Shown: positions 6,890 through 16,905 of the stretch, in pieces
Position numbering within the stretch: the first letter of the stretch is position 1
Layout of the letters: each line of letters opens with the position of its first letter
Assembly (NCBI GenBank): GCA_028687155.1
Contig: JAQUAR010000002.1
Location: 1-17,295, forward strand
DNA from: Methylacidiphilaceae bacterium
GTDB taxonomy: Bacteria; Verrucomicrobiota; Verrucomicrobiia; Methylacidiphilales; Methylacidiphilaceae
Length of the DNA: 17,295 nt
Direction of reading: 5' to 3'
Translations under genes and position numbers: made by a program
The notes under the pieces: model-generated
Told to the model about the DNA's origin: nothing
Seen by the model: only the letters and a program-made list of their open reading frames with translations
Database searches by the model: none

Positions 6890-9307
6890 ATGTCACGAAG
6901 GCTAAAGACCCGGAAGGAGCGTCCCTTCTCTCGACAATCGGTCCTGCGGCTCCTTTCCGGTTTTGCCGCCCGAATCGCCAGCCACTTTATTCTCGCCGCA
7001 GTTGGGCTGCTTTCGGCGCTTCTCATCGCCGCCTTTCTCCTATTACGGTTCCATGGAGTTCCCACGCAAATCAAAAACGTCCTTCTGGCTGAACTGGAGT
7101 CGCGCGACATCACGATCTCCGTCGGCCACCTCTCTCTCGATCCGTTGGGCCACCTCATCGCCAGCCGGGTTGCCATCTTCCGCAACCGGGATCGGCAGGA
7201 CGTCTGGCTGCAGATTGATCGCGTACGCCTCTCCGTCGCCTGGCTTGCCTGGTGGAAAGGCAAGCCTTGGATCAAGAATGCCTCCGTTCATAACGCCACG
7301 ATCTACCTCCCGATCACCCCGCGGAGCGAAGTCGAGCTTTCCCAGGTTTCCGCCCGGGTCAACTTTGTCCCGGGCGCCCTTGAGGTCCTGCATGCCAGCG
7401 CCCGCTTCCTCAATCTCGAGCTTCTGCTCAAGGGGCGCATCCTGCTCAATGGCTACCCCTCCTTCCCCGCCCCCTCTCCCCAAGAGCAGGAGGCGACAGA
7501 CCTCCTCTGGCATCGCATCCTGGCCACGGTGGATGAGATCGAGACCGAGCGGCCGATTCCCGTTGAGGTCGACCTCTCCCTTGCCACCAAGGACCCTGCG
7601 GAAGCCAGCATCCACTGCAAGATTCTCTCATCTCCGCTTTCCTGGCGGGAAATTCCACTGGGGCGCCTGTCGGGAGATCTGCGGCTGGCCGGACACGTCC
7701 TCCACCTGGAAGAACTTCACTTGGGATTTCCCAGGGGCGAGATCTCGCTCTGGGGAGAGGCCGACCTGCCGAAAGAGACCGGTTTCGTCGAATTTTTAAG
7801 CAACGCCGACCCCACCGTACTCCGCCCTTCCCTTCCGGAGAAGGTCGCCGCCATTGTCCAAGAACTCCATTTTCTCGATCTTCCCAGCCTGAGCGGGCGG
7901 CTGACCGCCAAATGGGGATCCACTGGGCGCTCCCTCCGTCTCTCCGCCGACCTCCATTGGCATCACTTCCGCTATCGCGGCCACCCGTTCGACGAGCTTG
8001 CGATTCCTGTCGCCTTCGACGGCACGCGCCTCTTCATCCCGGAGGCGAAGCTCCGCTCCCCCACGGGAAAGGTTGATGCGGAATTTCTCTACGAGATTTC
8101 CCCGCCCAAACTCCGCCTCAAGGCCGAGTCCACCATCGATCCGACTCTCTTCCTCGGAGTGGCCGGCCCCGCCGCCGACCGCTTCCTCGAGTCGCTTTCC
8201 TTCCCCAAGCAGCCCCCCTGGGCGCGAGGAGAGATTACGGGCGGAAGCTTGTCTTCTCCGCAGAGCTGGACGGTGCAAGGCAGCTTTTTGGCGAAGAACT
8301 GCTCCTACAGAGGGGTGGCGGCGCGCTCGGTGCAATCCGACATCCGATTTCAAGACCTCACCCTCCATTTCTCTCATTTCACGGCCACCCGACCCGAGGG
8401 AACGGTCTCGGGGAACTTCGAGAACGACTTCGGCCACAAGGTCGTGACCGTTCACGATCTATCCTCTGCGGTTGACGTGATCTCCTGTGCACCGGCTCTG
8501 GGAGACAAGTTTCCGGCCTATGTGCAACCCTACCGTTTCGAGAGACCCCCCCGACTCGAGGTGAGCGGGCGGGTCGACCTTAACGAAGGCAGCAAGAATC
8601 CGGTCAGCGACCTTCGGGTCGAGGTCCAGTCCGATTCCGTGCTCAACTACGTTCTCTTTGGGCGGAATTTCCCCGTCGTTTCTCCGAAGGGTCGCATCCT
8701 TCTCCGCCGCAATGAACTCACCGTGCAGATCGACCAATCCTCCCTTTTTGAAGGACCTCTTCATGGAATCTTCCAGGTGACGCTTCGACCGCCGCCCGCA
8801 GGCTCCCCCTTTCACTGCGTGTTTGACCTCGACCAGGGCAATTTTCATAAGCTCATGTCAGGCCTCTACCATATCGAGAGCTGCTCCGGCCCCCTGCAAT
8901 TCCACCTCAACTTGTCCGGCTTTGTCGGCAATCTCCCCTCGCTGACCGGTGATGGCGATTTTGACGTCCAGAACGGCTACATCCTCTCGATCCCATTCCT
9001 CGGCGGCCTCTCCACCAGTATGAGCGCGATCATTCCGGATTTCGCCATGGCCAAAGCCGATCAGGCGCACTCCCATTTTGTTGTGGGAAACGGCGAAGTC
9101 TCCACGAAGCAGTTCACCATCGCCAGCGTCGCCTTCACGCTCATTGGGAAAGGGAGCTATAATTTCCTGCATGACAACCTGGAAGCCGATGCGCGGGTCA
9201 ACATGCGCGGCCCCGTAGGGGCTGTTTTGTTCCCGATCAGCAAGCTTTTCGAATATCATGGCTCGGGCAAGCTTGCCGCGCCCGATTGGAAGCCGCGTAA
9301 TTTTTAA
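6890..9307 (+). CDS. AsmA-like (AsmA/TamB superfamily) membrane-anchored envelope protein
   Basis: This 805-aa protein has a basic N-terminus (SRRLKTRKER) and one transmembrane helix at about 31-53. The rest is a long periplasmic, beta-rich region of repeated amphipathic strands. The C-terminal section (about 670-790), with GDGDFDVQNG, LGGLSTSM and SVAFTLIGKGSYNF, follows the pattern of AsmA C-terminal domains, in which the model segment encodes low-rank shear-type beta sheet. Family members sit between inner and outer membrane and are implicated in lipid transport and outer-membrane homeostasis. No lipase or protease motif is visible. ATG 6890 has no strong SD. It is followed by valS after 58 bp on the same strand. 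The superfamily call rests on architecture and a few motifs, not on an alignment. Confidence 0.75.
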   Translation: MSRRLKTRKERPFSRQSVLRLLSGFAARIASHFILAAVGLLSALLIAAFLLLRFHGVPTQIKNVLLAELESRDITISVGHLSLDPLGHLIASRVAIFRNRDRQDVWLQIDRVRLSVAWLAWWKGKPWIKNASVHNATIYLPITPRSEVELSQVSARVNFVPGALEVLHASARFLNLELLLKGRILLNGYPSFPAPSPQEQEATDLLWHRILATVDEIETERPIPVEVDLSLATKDPAEASIHCKILSSPLSWREIPLGRLSGDLRLAGHVLHLEELHLGFPRGEISLWGEADLPKETGFVEFLSNADPTVLRPSLPEKVAAIVQELHFLDLPSLSGRLTAKWGSTGRSLRLSADLHWHHFRYRGHPFDELAIPVAFDGTRLFIPEAKLRSPTGKVDAEFLYEISPPKLRLKAESTIDPTLFLGVAGPAADRFLESLSFPKQPPWARGEITGGSLSSPQSWTVQGSFLAKNCSYRGVAARSVQSDIRFQDLTLHFSHFTATRPEGTVSGNFENDFGHKVVTVHDLSSAVDVISCAPALGDKFPAYVQPYRFERPPRLEVSGRVDLNEGSKNPVSDLRVEVQSDSVLNYVLFGRNFPVVSPKGRILLRRNELTVQIDQSSLFEGPLHGIFQVTLRPPPAGSPFHCVFDLDQGNFHKLMSGLYHIESCSGPLQFHLNLSGFVGNLPSLTGDGDFDVQNGYILSIPFLGGLSTSMSAIIPDFAMAKADQAHSHFVVGNGEVSTKQFTIASVAFTLIGKGSYNFLHDNLEADARVNMRGPVGAVLFPISKLFEYHGSGKLAAPDWKPRNF

Positions 9308-9328
9308 CCGACTCGGGAGCTTGTCCAC

Positions 9329-9347
9329 GCTGGCCAAAGCAGCCAGC
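9329..9347 (+). promoter_or_regulatory. Short hairpin just upstream of the valS ribosome binding site
   Basis: GCTGGC (9329-9334) and GCCAGC (9342-9347) form a perfect 6-bp stem with a 7-nt loop. It ends one base before the purine-rich AGGAGATATAGGA that serves valS. There is no T-run, so it is not a terminator. It might shape translation initiation, or be coincidence. Confidence 0.4.
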
Positions 9348-9365
9348 AGGAGATATAGGAAAAAG

Positions 9366-11996
9366 ATGTCCGATCTTTCGAAAACTTACGAGCCGAAATC
9401 AGTCGCCGAACTGCTCTACGCTCGCTGGCTGGGCGACGAAAACTATCGCGCGAACCCGGCCTCGTCCAAGCCCGCGTTTTCGATCGTCATGCCGCCTCCC
9501 AACATCACGGGCGTGCTGACTCTCGGTCATGTCTTGAACAACGCAATTCAGGACGTCCTCGCCCGCAAGGCTCGCCTGGAAGGGTATGAGGTGCTCTGGC
9601 TCCCAGGGACAGATCATGCCGGCTTAGCAACGGAAATGGTCGTGGAGCGCTCGCTCCGAAAGCAGAGGGGAATCGGCCGCAGAGAGTTGGGTCGAGAGAA
9701 ATTCCTCACGCTTGTGCGGGAGTGGAGGGAAACCCATGGCCGGATCATTGTCGAGCAGCTCAAGAAGCTCGGGAGCTCGGCCGACTGGTCTCGGGAACGC
9801 TTCACGATGGATGCGGACTACTCGCAGGCGGTCCAAAGAATCTTCGTTGCACTCTACCGCGAGGGGCTCATCTACCGGGGCAGGCGCATGGTCAACTGGT
9901 GTCCCGCCTCCTTGACGGCCCTCTCCGACGAGGAAGTCCTGCCGCGGGAAGAGCAGTCGAGTCTCTACTTCGTCCGCTATCCGATCGAGGGAGAGCCAGG
10001 CTCCTTTCTGACTGTCGCCACCACGCGCCCGGAAACCATTCCCGGAGACACGGGCCTTGCGGTGCATCCCGAAGACGACCGGTATCGAAAATGGATCGGC
10101 CGGCGGGCCATCCGGCCATTCCCCCGTGGCTCGATTCCGATTCTGGCAGATCCGGCGGTTGATCCCGCCTTCGGCACCGGCGCCCTCAAGATCACTCCGG
10201 CTCACGACAAGCTCGACTTCGAAATCGGGCAGCGGCACGACTTGCCCATCGTCGACATCCTGCACCCGGACGGCCGGATCCACTGCCCCGCCGCTCCCGA
10301 GCTCGACGGCCTCGACCGCTTCGAGGCACGAAACAAGGCGGCTTCCCTCCTGGAGGAAGAAGGGCTGCTCGCCAAAGTCGAGCCCTATCTTCATACGGTG
10401 GGGGTGAGCGAACGTGCAAACGTGCCGATCGAGCCGCGCCTTTCCGAGCAATGGTTTCTCCGTTATCCCAAAGTCGAGGAGGCTCTCCGCGTCGTTCGGG
10501 AACACCGAGTCCGATTCTTCCCCGAACATTGGGAAAAAGTGTACGAACATTGGATCGAGAACATTCAGGACTGGTGCATCTCCCGCCAGATCTGGTGGGG
10601 GCACCGCATCCCTGTCTGGTGGAAAGAAGGCTCGCATCGCTGCCAGATGGAATCGCCCGGTCCCGATTGGGTCCAGGATCCCGACACGCTCGACACCTGG
10701 TTTTCCTCCTGGCTCTGGGCGTTCGAGACGATGGACCCGGCCACCCGGCGCAAGTTCTATCCCACATCGGTTCTCGTGACCGGCCCCGACATCATCTTTC
10801 TCTGGGTTGCCCGCATGATCATCGCGGGACTCGAGTTCCAGCCGGGCCGCGGCCCGGCCCCAGAGGAGAACATCCCCTTTCGCGCCGTCTACTTCACCGG
10901 GCTGATCCGTGACCGATTGGGCCGGAAGATGTCGAAATCCCTCGGCAATTCCCCCGACCCCCTGGCACTGATCGAGAAATATGGAGCCGACGGACTCCGT
11001 TTCGGGCTTTTGCGAATCGCCCCTCAGGGCCAGGACATTCGCTTCGACGAGAAGCAGATCGAAGAGGGCCGGAACTTCTGCAACAAGCTCTGGAATGCCT
11101 GCCGCTTCCGGATCCGCTTCGGTCGGCTTTCTGCGGAAGCACGTCCTTGGGAGCATCGTCTCTCTCCCTTCGCGGTGGAAATGCTTTCCAGTTTGAGCCA
11201 GACCGGCAGCCGGCTCGAGACGGCCTTTGCGGCGTATGAATTCAGCGAGGCCGCCGGACTGCTTTACAGTTTTGTCTGGAACGACTTTTGCGCCTGCTTC
11301 CTCGAGGCCGCCAAGGTCGATCTTTCCCAAGAAGAGAGCCCAACCGCCATGGGGACTCTCTCCTCCTTCGATTACGCCCTCTCCTGGATCCTGCGGCTGC
11401 TCCACCCATTTTGCCCCTTCGTGACCGAGGAGCTCTGGAATCGACTCGAGCTCGGCCCTTCGACCATCCAGTTTGCAGGCTGGCTCACCGCTGCGGAAGC
11501 GCAGAAGCTCGACGAGCGGCTAGGGGATCGGAAGGAGGCCGCTGCCCAAGCGCGGGCTATCTACCAGGCGGCCGAACGAGGCCGTCATCTCCGTTCCACC
11601 TATGGCATCCCGTCCAATCGGAAGGCGCCTTTTCTCCTCCGGGCCGAGCAATCCCTGGCGAAGGCCGAGAGGAACGTGCTTTCCGCGCTAGCGAATGCCG
11701 CCGAAATCACCGACGTCGATGGTCCGCCTCCCAAGGCTCCCATGGTCCTGACCGTCCTGGGAGAGCTCTACTTGCCTTTGGAGGGACTTCTCGATCTCGA
11801 GGTCGAGAGGAAGCGGCTGACGAGCGAGAAGGAGAAGATCTCCCGCAACTGGAGGGCGATCCAAGACCGGTTGGAGAATCCCGAGGTCTCCGCTCGGGTT
11901 CCCACGGAAAAGCTCGAAGCTTGGAGAGAGCAGGCGGCGCAACTCGAAACGGCGATCCGGCGCCTGGAAGCTCAGTTGAGCGAACTCTCGGAATAG
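9366..11996 (+). CDS. valS: Valyl-tRNA synthetase
   Basis: This class I synthetase charges tRNA-Val and edits mischarged threonine; 876 aa is a normal length. The HIGH-type motif appears as TLGH (52-55) within PPPNITGVLTLGHVLNN, and KMSKS is at 521-525. Between them lies the CP1 editing domain. The C-terminal ~70 residues form the Leu/Glu/Arg-rich coiled-coil arm usual in ValRS. ATG 9366 was chosen because AGGA lies 6 nt upstream and SKTYEPKSVAE is the expected N-terminus. The open frame extends upstream to 9258, but that part overlaps the end of the AsmA-like gene. The stop is only 24 bp from the convergent recA stop. Confidence 0.97.
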   Translation: MSDLSKTYEPKSVAELLYARWLGDENYRANPASSKPAFSIVMPPPNITGVLTLGHVLNNAIQDVLARKARLEGYEVLWLPGTDHAGLATEMVVERSLRKQRGIGRRELGREKFLTLVREWRETHGRIIVEQLKKLGSSADWSRERFTMDADYSQAVQRIFVALYREGLIYRGRRMVNWCPASLTALSDEEVLPREEQSSLYFVRYPIEGEPGSFLTVATTRPETIPGDTGLAVHPEDDRYRKWIGRRAIRPFPRGSIPILADPAVDPAFGTGALKITPAHDKLDFEIGQRHDLPIVDILHPDGRIHCPAAPELDGLDRFEARNKAASLLEEEGLLAKVEPYLHTVGVSERANVPIEPRLSEQWFLRYPKVEEALRVVREHRVRFFPEHWEKVYEHWIENIQDWCISRQIWWGHRIPVWWKEGSHRCQMESPGPDWVQDPDTLDTWFSSWLWAFETMDPATRRKFYPTSVLVTGPDIIFLWVARMIIAGLEFQPGRGPAPEENIPFRAVYFTGLIRDRLGRKMSKSLGNSPDPLALIEKYGADGLRFGLLRIAPQGQDIRFDEKQIEEGRNFCNKLWNACRFRIRFGRLSAEARPWEHRLSPFAVEMLSSLSQTGSRLETAFAAYEFSEAAGLLYSFVWNDFCACFLEAAKVDLSQEESPTAMGTLSSFDYALSWILRLLHPFCPFVTEELWNRLELGPSTIQFAGWLTAAEAQKLDERLGDRKEAAAQARAIYQAAERGRHLRSTYGIPSNRKAPFLLRAEQSLAKAERNVLSALANAAEITDVDGPPPKAPMVLTVLGELYLPLEGLLDLEVERKRLTSEKEKISRNWRAIQDRLENPEVSARVPTEKLEAWREQAAQLETAIRRLEAQLSELSE

Positions 11997-12020
11997 GCGG
12001 CTCGCCCGCTGCTATCCGGT

Positions 12021-13082
12021 TTACGAGACTGCGGAAGAGGCCGCTGGGGTTTCCGCTGACTTGACCGCCTCGCCGTTAGCGACACCGAAAACCTTCGCAC
12101 GAGCAGCCGCCTCGATGCGGGCCGCGAGCTCCCGATTGGTCTTGATTGCTTGGACGGCCGCTTCCCTTCCCTGACCGATCTGCGTCCCCTCGAAGTAGAT
12201 CCAGGCGCCACGCTTGTCCAAGATCCTCTGGTCGATGCCGACGTCGATGAGCGATCCTTCTCGGGAGATTCCCTCGTTATACAGGATGTCGAACTCGCAT
12301 TCGGTAAAGGGGGGAGCAATCTTGTTCTTCACTACCTTCATCTTCGTGCGGTTTCCGTAGACCGTTCCGTCGCCGCTCTTCAGCTGTCCGATCCGACGCA
12401 CGTCGACACGAAGCGACGCGTAGAATTTGAGAGCCCTTCCGCCCGGAGTGGTCTCGGGATTCCCGAACATGACCCCGATCTTCTCGCGGAGCTGATTGGT
12501 GAAGATACAGATCGTCTTTGCCTTGCTGAGGAGAGCGGTCAGCTTCCGCAAGGCGCTGCTCATCAATCGCGCTTGAGCACCGACCGTTACGTCTCCGATC
12601 TGCCCCTCCAGCTCGGCGCGCGTAGCGAGGGCGGCCACCGAGTCGACTACGATGACATCCACGGCATTGGAGCGGATCAAGGTCTCCGCGATGGTGAGTG
12701 CTTCTTCTCCGCAGTCCGGCTGAGAGATCAACAGTTCGGACATGTTGACGCCCAGGCGCTGCGCATACTGGGGATCGAGCGCATGCTCCACGTCGATGAT
12801 CACCCCGACTCCGCCCAGCTTCTGCGCCTGAGCTATGATGGTGAGAGCGAGAGTCGTCTTTCCCGACGACTCCGGACCGAAAATTTCGACGATGCGGCCT
12901 CGCGGGAAGCCCCCTGCCCCGAGCGCCCGATCGATCACCAGGCATCCGGTAGGAATGACTTCGATCTGCAGACGGGCACGATCGTCGCCCAGACGCAGGA
13001 TGGCTCCCTCGCCATATTCCTTCGAGATCGTCTGGAGCGCCAGATCGAGATTCTTATCCAGCCGCCGCGCCTTCGCATCCAT
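12021..13082 (-). CDS. recA: Recombinase RecA
   Basis: RecA forms ATP-dependent filaments on single-stranded DNA for homologous recombination and SOS co-protease activity. The 353-aa protein has Walker [10 protein letters not shown], Walker [11 protein letters not shown], the family segment [28 protein letters not shown] (cut here by function: the L2/signature area) and a full C-terminal domain. ATG 13082 gives the usual N-terminus ([13 protein letters not shown]). The in-frame GTG at 13097, with AAGG about 7 nt upstream, would add five residues and has the better ribosome site. The gene follows rpoD by about 70-85 bp on the same strand. GGAATGTTCC at 13136-13145 in that gap is a possible but unproven operator. 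Confidence 0.98.
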   Translation of the reverse strand: MDAKARRLDKNLDLALQTISKEYGEGAILRLGDDRARLQIEVIPTGCLVIDRALGAGGFPRGRIVEIFGPESSGKTTLALTIIAQAQKLGGVGVIIDVEHALDPQYAQRLGVNMSELLISQPDCGEEALTIAETLIRSNAVDVIVVDSVAALATRAELEGQIGDVTVGAQARLMSSALRKLTALLSKAKTICIFTNQLREKIGVMFGNPETTPGGRALKFYASLRVDVRRIGQLKSGDGTVYGNRTKMKVVKNKIAPPFTECEFDILYNEGISREGSLIDVGIDQRILDKRGAWIYFEGTQIGQGREAAVQAIKTNRELAARIEAAARAKVFGVANGEAVKSAETPAASSAVS

Positions 13083-13165
13083 CTTTTCGGATTCCACAAA
13101 ACACCTTCTTCCCGCAGTCAGTCCCTTGCCAAGAGGGAATGTTCCGCACAAACCTCTAGGAAAAT

Positions 13166-15040
13166 CTAAAAGCCTCGATCTGCCTCGAGGAAGCCCTCCA
13201 GATGGCGTAGCCGGGTTGGATGGCGCATCTTCCGAAGCGCCTTTGCCTCGATCTGACGGATCCGCTCCCGCGTGACGCGAAACTGACGGCCGACCTCCTC
13301 GAGCGTCCGAGGATATCCGTCGAGCAGCCCGAATCGCTGCTCGATCACCGTTCGCTCCCGCTCGGTCAGCGTATGAAGGACATCTCGGATCTTTTCCTTC
13401 AACAAGGAATAGGCGGTCATTTCGGAGGGATTTTCCGCCGATTTGTCCTCGATAAAGTCTCCAAACGTGGTGTCGTCGCTCTCCCCGACTTGGCTTTGGA
13501 GAGAGATCGGCTGCTGCGCCATCTTGAGAATCGCCCGGATGCGATCGACGCTTAGCTGGATCTCGTCGGCAATCTCTTCCGGATTCGGCTCACGGCCTAG
13601 CTCTTGAATCAACTGCTTCTGCACCCGCATCAGCTTGTTGATCGTCTCGATCATATGCACCGGAATTCGGATGGTGCGGGCTTGATCGGCGATGCTCCGC
13701 GTAATCGCCTGACGAATCCACCAGGTTGCGTAGGTCGAGAACTTGTAGCCGCGTCGGTATTCGAACTTCTCCACGGCTTTCATGAGGCCCATGTTCCCTT
13801 CCTGAATGAGATCGAGGAACGAGAGGCCGCGATTGGTATATTTTTTCGCGATCGAGATCACCAGACGGAGGTTGGCCTCCACCATCTCGGTCTTCGCCCG
13901 CATGGCTTGATGCAGGCACTTCTTGAGCTCGTTATGTCTTTTCTTGAACTCTTCCACACCGGCGTGAGCCTGCTTCTGAAACTGATGCAGCTGCTCCTCT
14001 ACCGCCGCAAGCGCCTCGGACGACCTGCTCCCGCGCCCCTGAGCACGGAGCCTCTTCCTCTCGCTCTCCCACCGGCAGACTTCCTGAAAGCGCTCTTCGC
14101 TTACTTGCACTAGGTCTTCGACGACCTTCTGCTTGAAGTAGAAGCGGCGGAAGATCTTTTCTAGAGCCAGATGCTGCTTCTCGAGCTCCTTGACCAACTT
14201 TGGCCTCTCCTTGGCATGATCCGGCAATGCGCTCAACCGGGCGTAAAGTTGGTCGCTCTCCTCGATCTTCTCCTCGAGCTTGCTCATGATCGTGGGCAAG
14301 ACCTTCATGTAGGCCTCACGGCCTTCGATATGCTTGTCTTGGATGAGCCGATCGAATCGCTCCCTTCCCTGCTCGAGCTTCCGGGCCAAATGCAGATATT
14401 CCCGAGCGATAAACCCAAAGCTGTGGAGACACTTTTGCACCATGAGCTCGGCGGTCTCGATCCGCTTGGAAATCTCCACCTCTTCTTCCCTGGTCAAAAG
14501 GGGTACCTGCCCCATCTGTCGAAGGTACATCCGCACCGGGTCGTCGAGAATGTCGAGCTTGGTCTCCTTTTCTTCGTGAACTACCGCCGTATCGGCCGGG
14601 GCGGCACCCTTCTGGCGATCGACCTCCGAGCTCCGGATGACGTTGATCTCGAGGCTCCGCAAAAACGCGATGACGGCCTCGAGATCGACGTCGGGCTGAG
14701 GCACGCAATCGGGCAACGCCTCGTTGATATCGTCGAAGGTGAGATAACCCTGCTCCTTAGCGAGCTTGACGAGGGTCCGCAGCTTTTCTTGCCGCAGAGG
14801 CTCATCGGACCAGATCTCCGCGAGCTTCTGGGCCAACTGCGGCCCCTCGGTTACGAGGGCGGCCGGGGAGACGGGGACGGGCGCGGTGTGACGACCGTTT
14901 TCTTCGGAGGCATGAACCTTGCTCAGCGTGGAAACGGGGGAAGAGGACTTAGACTTAGTGAGCTGACGAGCGGGAGAGGAAGAGGATGGGGTACGGGATG
15001 GGGCGGTTTTTTGGGTTCTTGGATTGCGCGGCATGGTCAT
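13166..15040 (-). CDS. rpoD: Primary RNA polymerase sigma factor (sigma-70/RpoD)
   Basis: This is a group 1 sigma factor of 624 aa. A Ser/Pro/Lys-rich N-terminal tail (1-60) is followed by region 1.1 (about 85-140) and region 1.2 (163-195, [17 protein letters not shown]). A charged, helical non-conserved region (about 195-385) comes next. Region 2 (389-470) includes the -10 reading helix [18 protein letters not shown], and region 3 (about 470-545) contains [11 protein letters not shown]. Region 4 (about 559-620) has the -35 helix-turn-helix [20 protein letters not shown]. Region 1.1 plus full region 4 marks the housekeeping sigma rather than a stress paralogue. ATG 15040 is preferred over the TTG at 15082, and ATG 15034 is possible. 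It sits 63 bp after dnaG and before recA on the same strand, as in the macromolecular-synthesis operon. Confidence 0.97.
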   Translation of the reverse strand: MTMPRNPRTQKTAPSRTPSSSSPARQLTKSKSSSPVSTLSKVHASEENGRHTAPVPVSPAALVTEGPQLAQKLAEIWSDEPLRQEKLRTLVKLAKEQGYLTFDDINEALPDCVPQPDVDLEAVIAFLRSLEINVIRSSEVDRQKGAAPADTAVVHEEKETKLDILDDPVRMYLRQMGQVPLLTREEEVEISKRIETAELMVQKCLHSFGFIAREYLHLARKLEQGRERFDRLIQDKHIEGREAYMKVLPTIMSKLEEKIEESDQLYARLSALPDHAKERPKLVKELEKQHLALEKIFRRFYFKQKVVEDLVQVSEERFQEVCRWESERKRLRAQGRGSRSSEALAAVEEQLHQFQKQAHAGVEEFKKRHNELKKCLHQAMRAKTEMVEANLRLVISIAKKYTNRGLSFLDLIQEGNMGLMKAVEKFEYRRGYKFSTYATWWIRQAITRSIADQARTIRIPVHMIETINKLMRVQKQLIQELGREPNPEEIADEIQLSVDRIRAILKMAQQPISLQSQVGESDDTTFGDFIEDKSAENPSEMTAYSLLKEKIRDVLHTLTERERTVIEQRFGLLDGYPRTLEEVGRQFRVTRERIRQIEAKALRKMRHPTRLRHLEGFLEADRGF

Positions 15041-15103
15041 GCTCGACTCGTTACAGGGTTTCGATAACTGCAAAAAGGCCAAGGAAAGACAAAGTGAAAA
15101 AGG

Positions 15104-16852
15104 TTAATCGAGACTCTTCCGCAAGTCAACGAGTTCCCTCAGCGCGGCTTGGGCCTCCAGGGCTGCTCCTCCGGCACGGACTCGCTCCTCGAGAAGGCGC
15201 ATGCGCTTCCGCTTCCAAAAAACTTCGAGACGGCGGCGGAGCGTTACCCACCGCTCTTCCGGAACAATCGAAAGGTCGACCGGGGGAGGACGAAGCAACA
15301 GCCCGGTTACATAACCTCGTTCTTCCTCCGAAAGGATCGGAAAGAGAGTCTCCGGATCCGAACCCGACACCAGAATCTTCCGCACCAGCCCCCCCTCCTC
15401 GCTCTCCTCCAACCACCGGAGATCGAGCTCCGCGCGCGCTCGCTCCAAGATGGCCGGAACTTCGCAGAGCAGCCAGATGAGTTCCGTCAGAACCGCATTC
15501 CGCTGCACGGGCGGAGCGCTTGACGGTATCCCGTGTTCCTTCTCTGTCGTTCCTGTTCTCCGAATCGCCTCCTCTAGTGAGCTGCGCGAGACACCCAGGC
15601 GAACCGCCACATCCAAGACGACGGCCTCCCGATTGATCGGGTCGGGGATCTTGGCGAGCCAGGCGGCCATCGATTGGACCGCTTGGCTTCTTCCTCTGGG
15701 ATGAGTCAGGTCATTTTGGCGAGCGGCCTGATCCAGAAGGTGGGAAAGATAAGCGGGCGCCCGCTGCAATGTCTCCCGAAAGCTCGCGACTGCCGCCTCG
15801 CCTCCTCGAAGGAAGCTGTCCGGATCTTCCCCCGCCGGAAGCGAGGCAACACGGACATCGAGTCCCGCTTCCGTCAGAATGGCCAATCCCCGCACCGCAG
15901 CGCTCTCTCCGGCCCGATCGGCGTCGAAACAGACGATCACCTCCTCGGCAAACCTTCGCAAAAGCCGCGCGTGGTGCTCCGTGAGCGCCGTTCCCTGCAC
16001 GGCAACGACGTTACAGAAGCCGGCGGCATGGCAGCGGATCAGATCCATCGGCCCTTCGCAGAGAATCCCCCTGCCCTCTTGGGCGATCGCCCGCTTGGCT
16101 CGATCCATTCCCAAGAGAATCCTTCCTTTCGAAAAAATCGGGGTCTCGGGAGAATTGAGATACTTGGGAGCCGCTTCTTCGGCGCCCAGACTCCGGCCGC
16201 TGAAGCCGACGATCCTCCCCGCTTCATCGGCGATCGGGATGATCAGCCGGTCGCGAAAACGGTCGTAGGGCCGGGACTTTTCTCCGAGGACCACAAGACC
16301 GGCCTCCACCAGAAACTCTACGGGATAGCCGTGCGCGGCACCCCATCGGAGGACGCCATCCCATCGGTTCGGGGCATATCCCAGTCTGAATGTCTCCGCG
16401 GTCTCTCGCTCGATCGCACGGGACTCCAGATAGCGGCGGCAGATCTCTCCTTCCGGCGTCCCCCACAAGAGCTCGTGCCACCAGTCGGCGACGGCCTGGT
16501 GGAGGGAGAAGAGACGCTCGCGCGCCGAAGGCGCACCCGCCTCCTTCCGAAAGCTGGCGGGCATCTCCATGCGGGCCCGCTCGGCCAGCAGGCGCAGGGC
16601 TCCCAGGAAGTCGAGCCGTTCGTACTGCATCACGAAGTCGAACACGCTTCCGCCGTAGCCGCTGCTGAAACACTTGAATACCTGCTTCTGAGGATCGACA
16701 AAGAAAGAAGGCGTCCGCTCCGAATTGAATGGCGAGAGAGCCTTGTATTTGGAGCCCGCCCGCTTTAGAGGAACATAATTGCCGATAACCTCCACAATGT
16801 CACTGGCGGCACGAATCGCTTCCACGAACTCTCGGAACGCTGGCGTGCCCAT
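15104..16852 (-). CDS. dnaG: DNA primase DnaG with a degenerate zinc-binding motif
   Basis: DnaG makes RNA primers at the replication fork. The 582-aa protein has the N-terminal CHC2-type domain (about 1-95), the DnaG core (about 120-240) and a TOPRIM domain with ILCEGPMDLI and VIVCFDADRAG (about 250-350). A C-terminal helicase-interacting region that I could not resolve follows. In the N-terminal domain the four zinc ligands of the classical enzyme (Cys, His, Cys, Cys) correspond to Ser40, Asn43, Cys61 and Ser64 here, so zinc cannot be held in the usual way. The surrounding fold (LSPFNSERTPSFFV, VFKCFSSG) is well conserved. I recall similar LSPF...FSSG primases in Bacteroidota, so this is probably a natural zinc-less lineage rather than decay. 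ATG 16852 gives the family N-terminus; ATG 16894 is in frame but has no RBS and overlaps the divergent gene. Confidence 0.96.
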   Translation of the reverse strand: MGTPAFREFVEAIRAASDIVEVIGNYVPLKRAGSKYKALSPFNSERTPSFFVDPQKQVFKCFSSGYGGSVFDFVMQYERLDFLGALRLLAERARMEMPASFRKEAGAPSARERLFSLHQAVADWWHELLWGTPEGEICRRYLESRAIERETAETFRLGYAPNRWDGVLRWGAAHGYPVEFLVEAGLVVLGEKSRPYDRFRDRLIIPIADEAGRIVGFSGRSLGAEEAAPKYLNSPETPIFSKGRILLGMDRAKRAIAQEGRGILCEGPMDLIRCHAAGFCNVVAVQGTALTEHHARLLRRFAEEVIVCFDADRAGESAAVRGLAILTEAGLDVRVASLPAGEDPDSFLRGGEAAVASFRETLQRAPAYLSHLLDQAARQNDLTHPRGRSQAVQSMAAWLAKIPDPINREAVVLDVAVRLGVSRSSLEEAIRRTGTTEKEHGIPSSAPPVQRNAVLTELIWLLCEVPAILERARAELDLRWLEESEEGGLVRKILVSGSDPETLFPILSEEERGYVTGLLLRPPPVDLSIVPEERWVTLRRRLEVFWKRKRMRLLEERVRAGGAALEAQAALRELVDLRKSLD

Positions 16853-16905
16853 TCCGCTGGAATAAATCCACTGCCGTGGTGAAACGCAAGGCATACCCGA
16901 ATCCC

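Noticed and set aside
11997..12020. Bidirectional terminator between convergent valS and recA
   Set aside because: Only a 4-bp GCGG/CCGC stem without a T-run on either strand.
13136..13145. GGAATGTTCC upstream of recA as a LexA-type SOS operator
   Set aside because: The arms are short and do not match the longer LexA motifs I know; a six-to-eight-base match is weak evidence.
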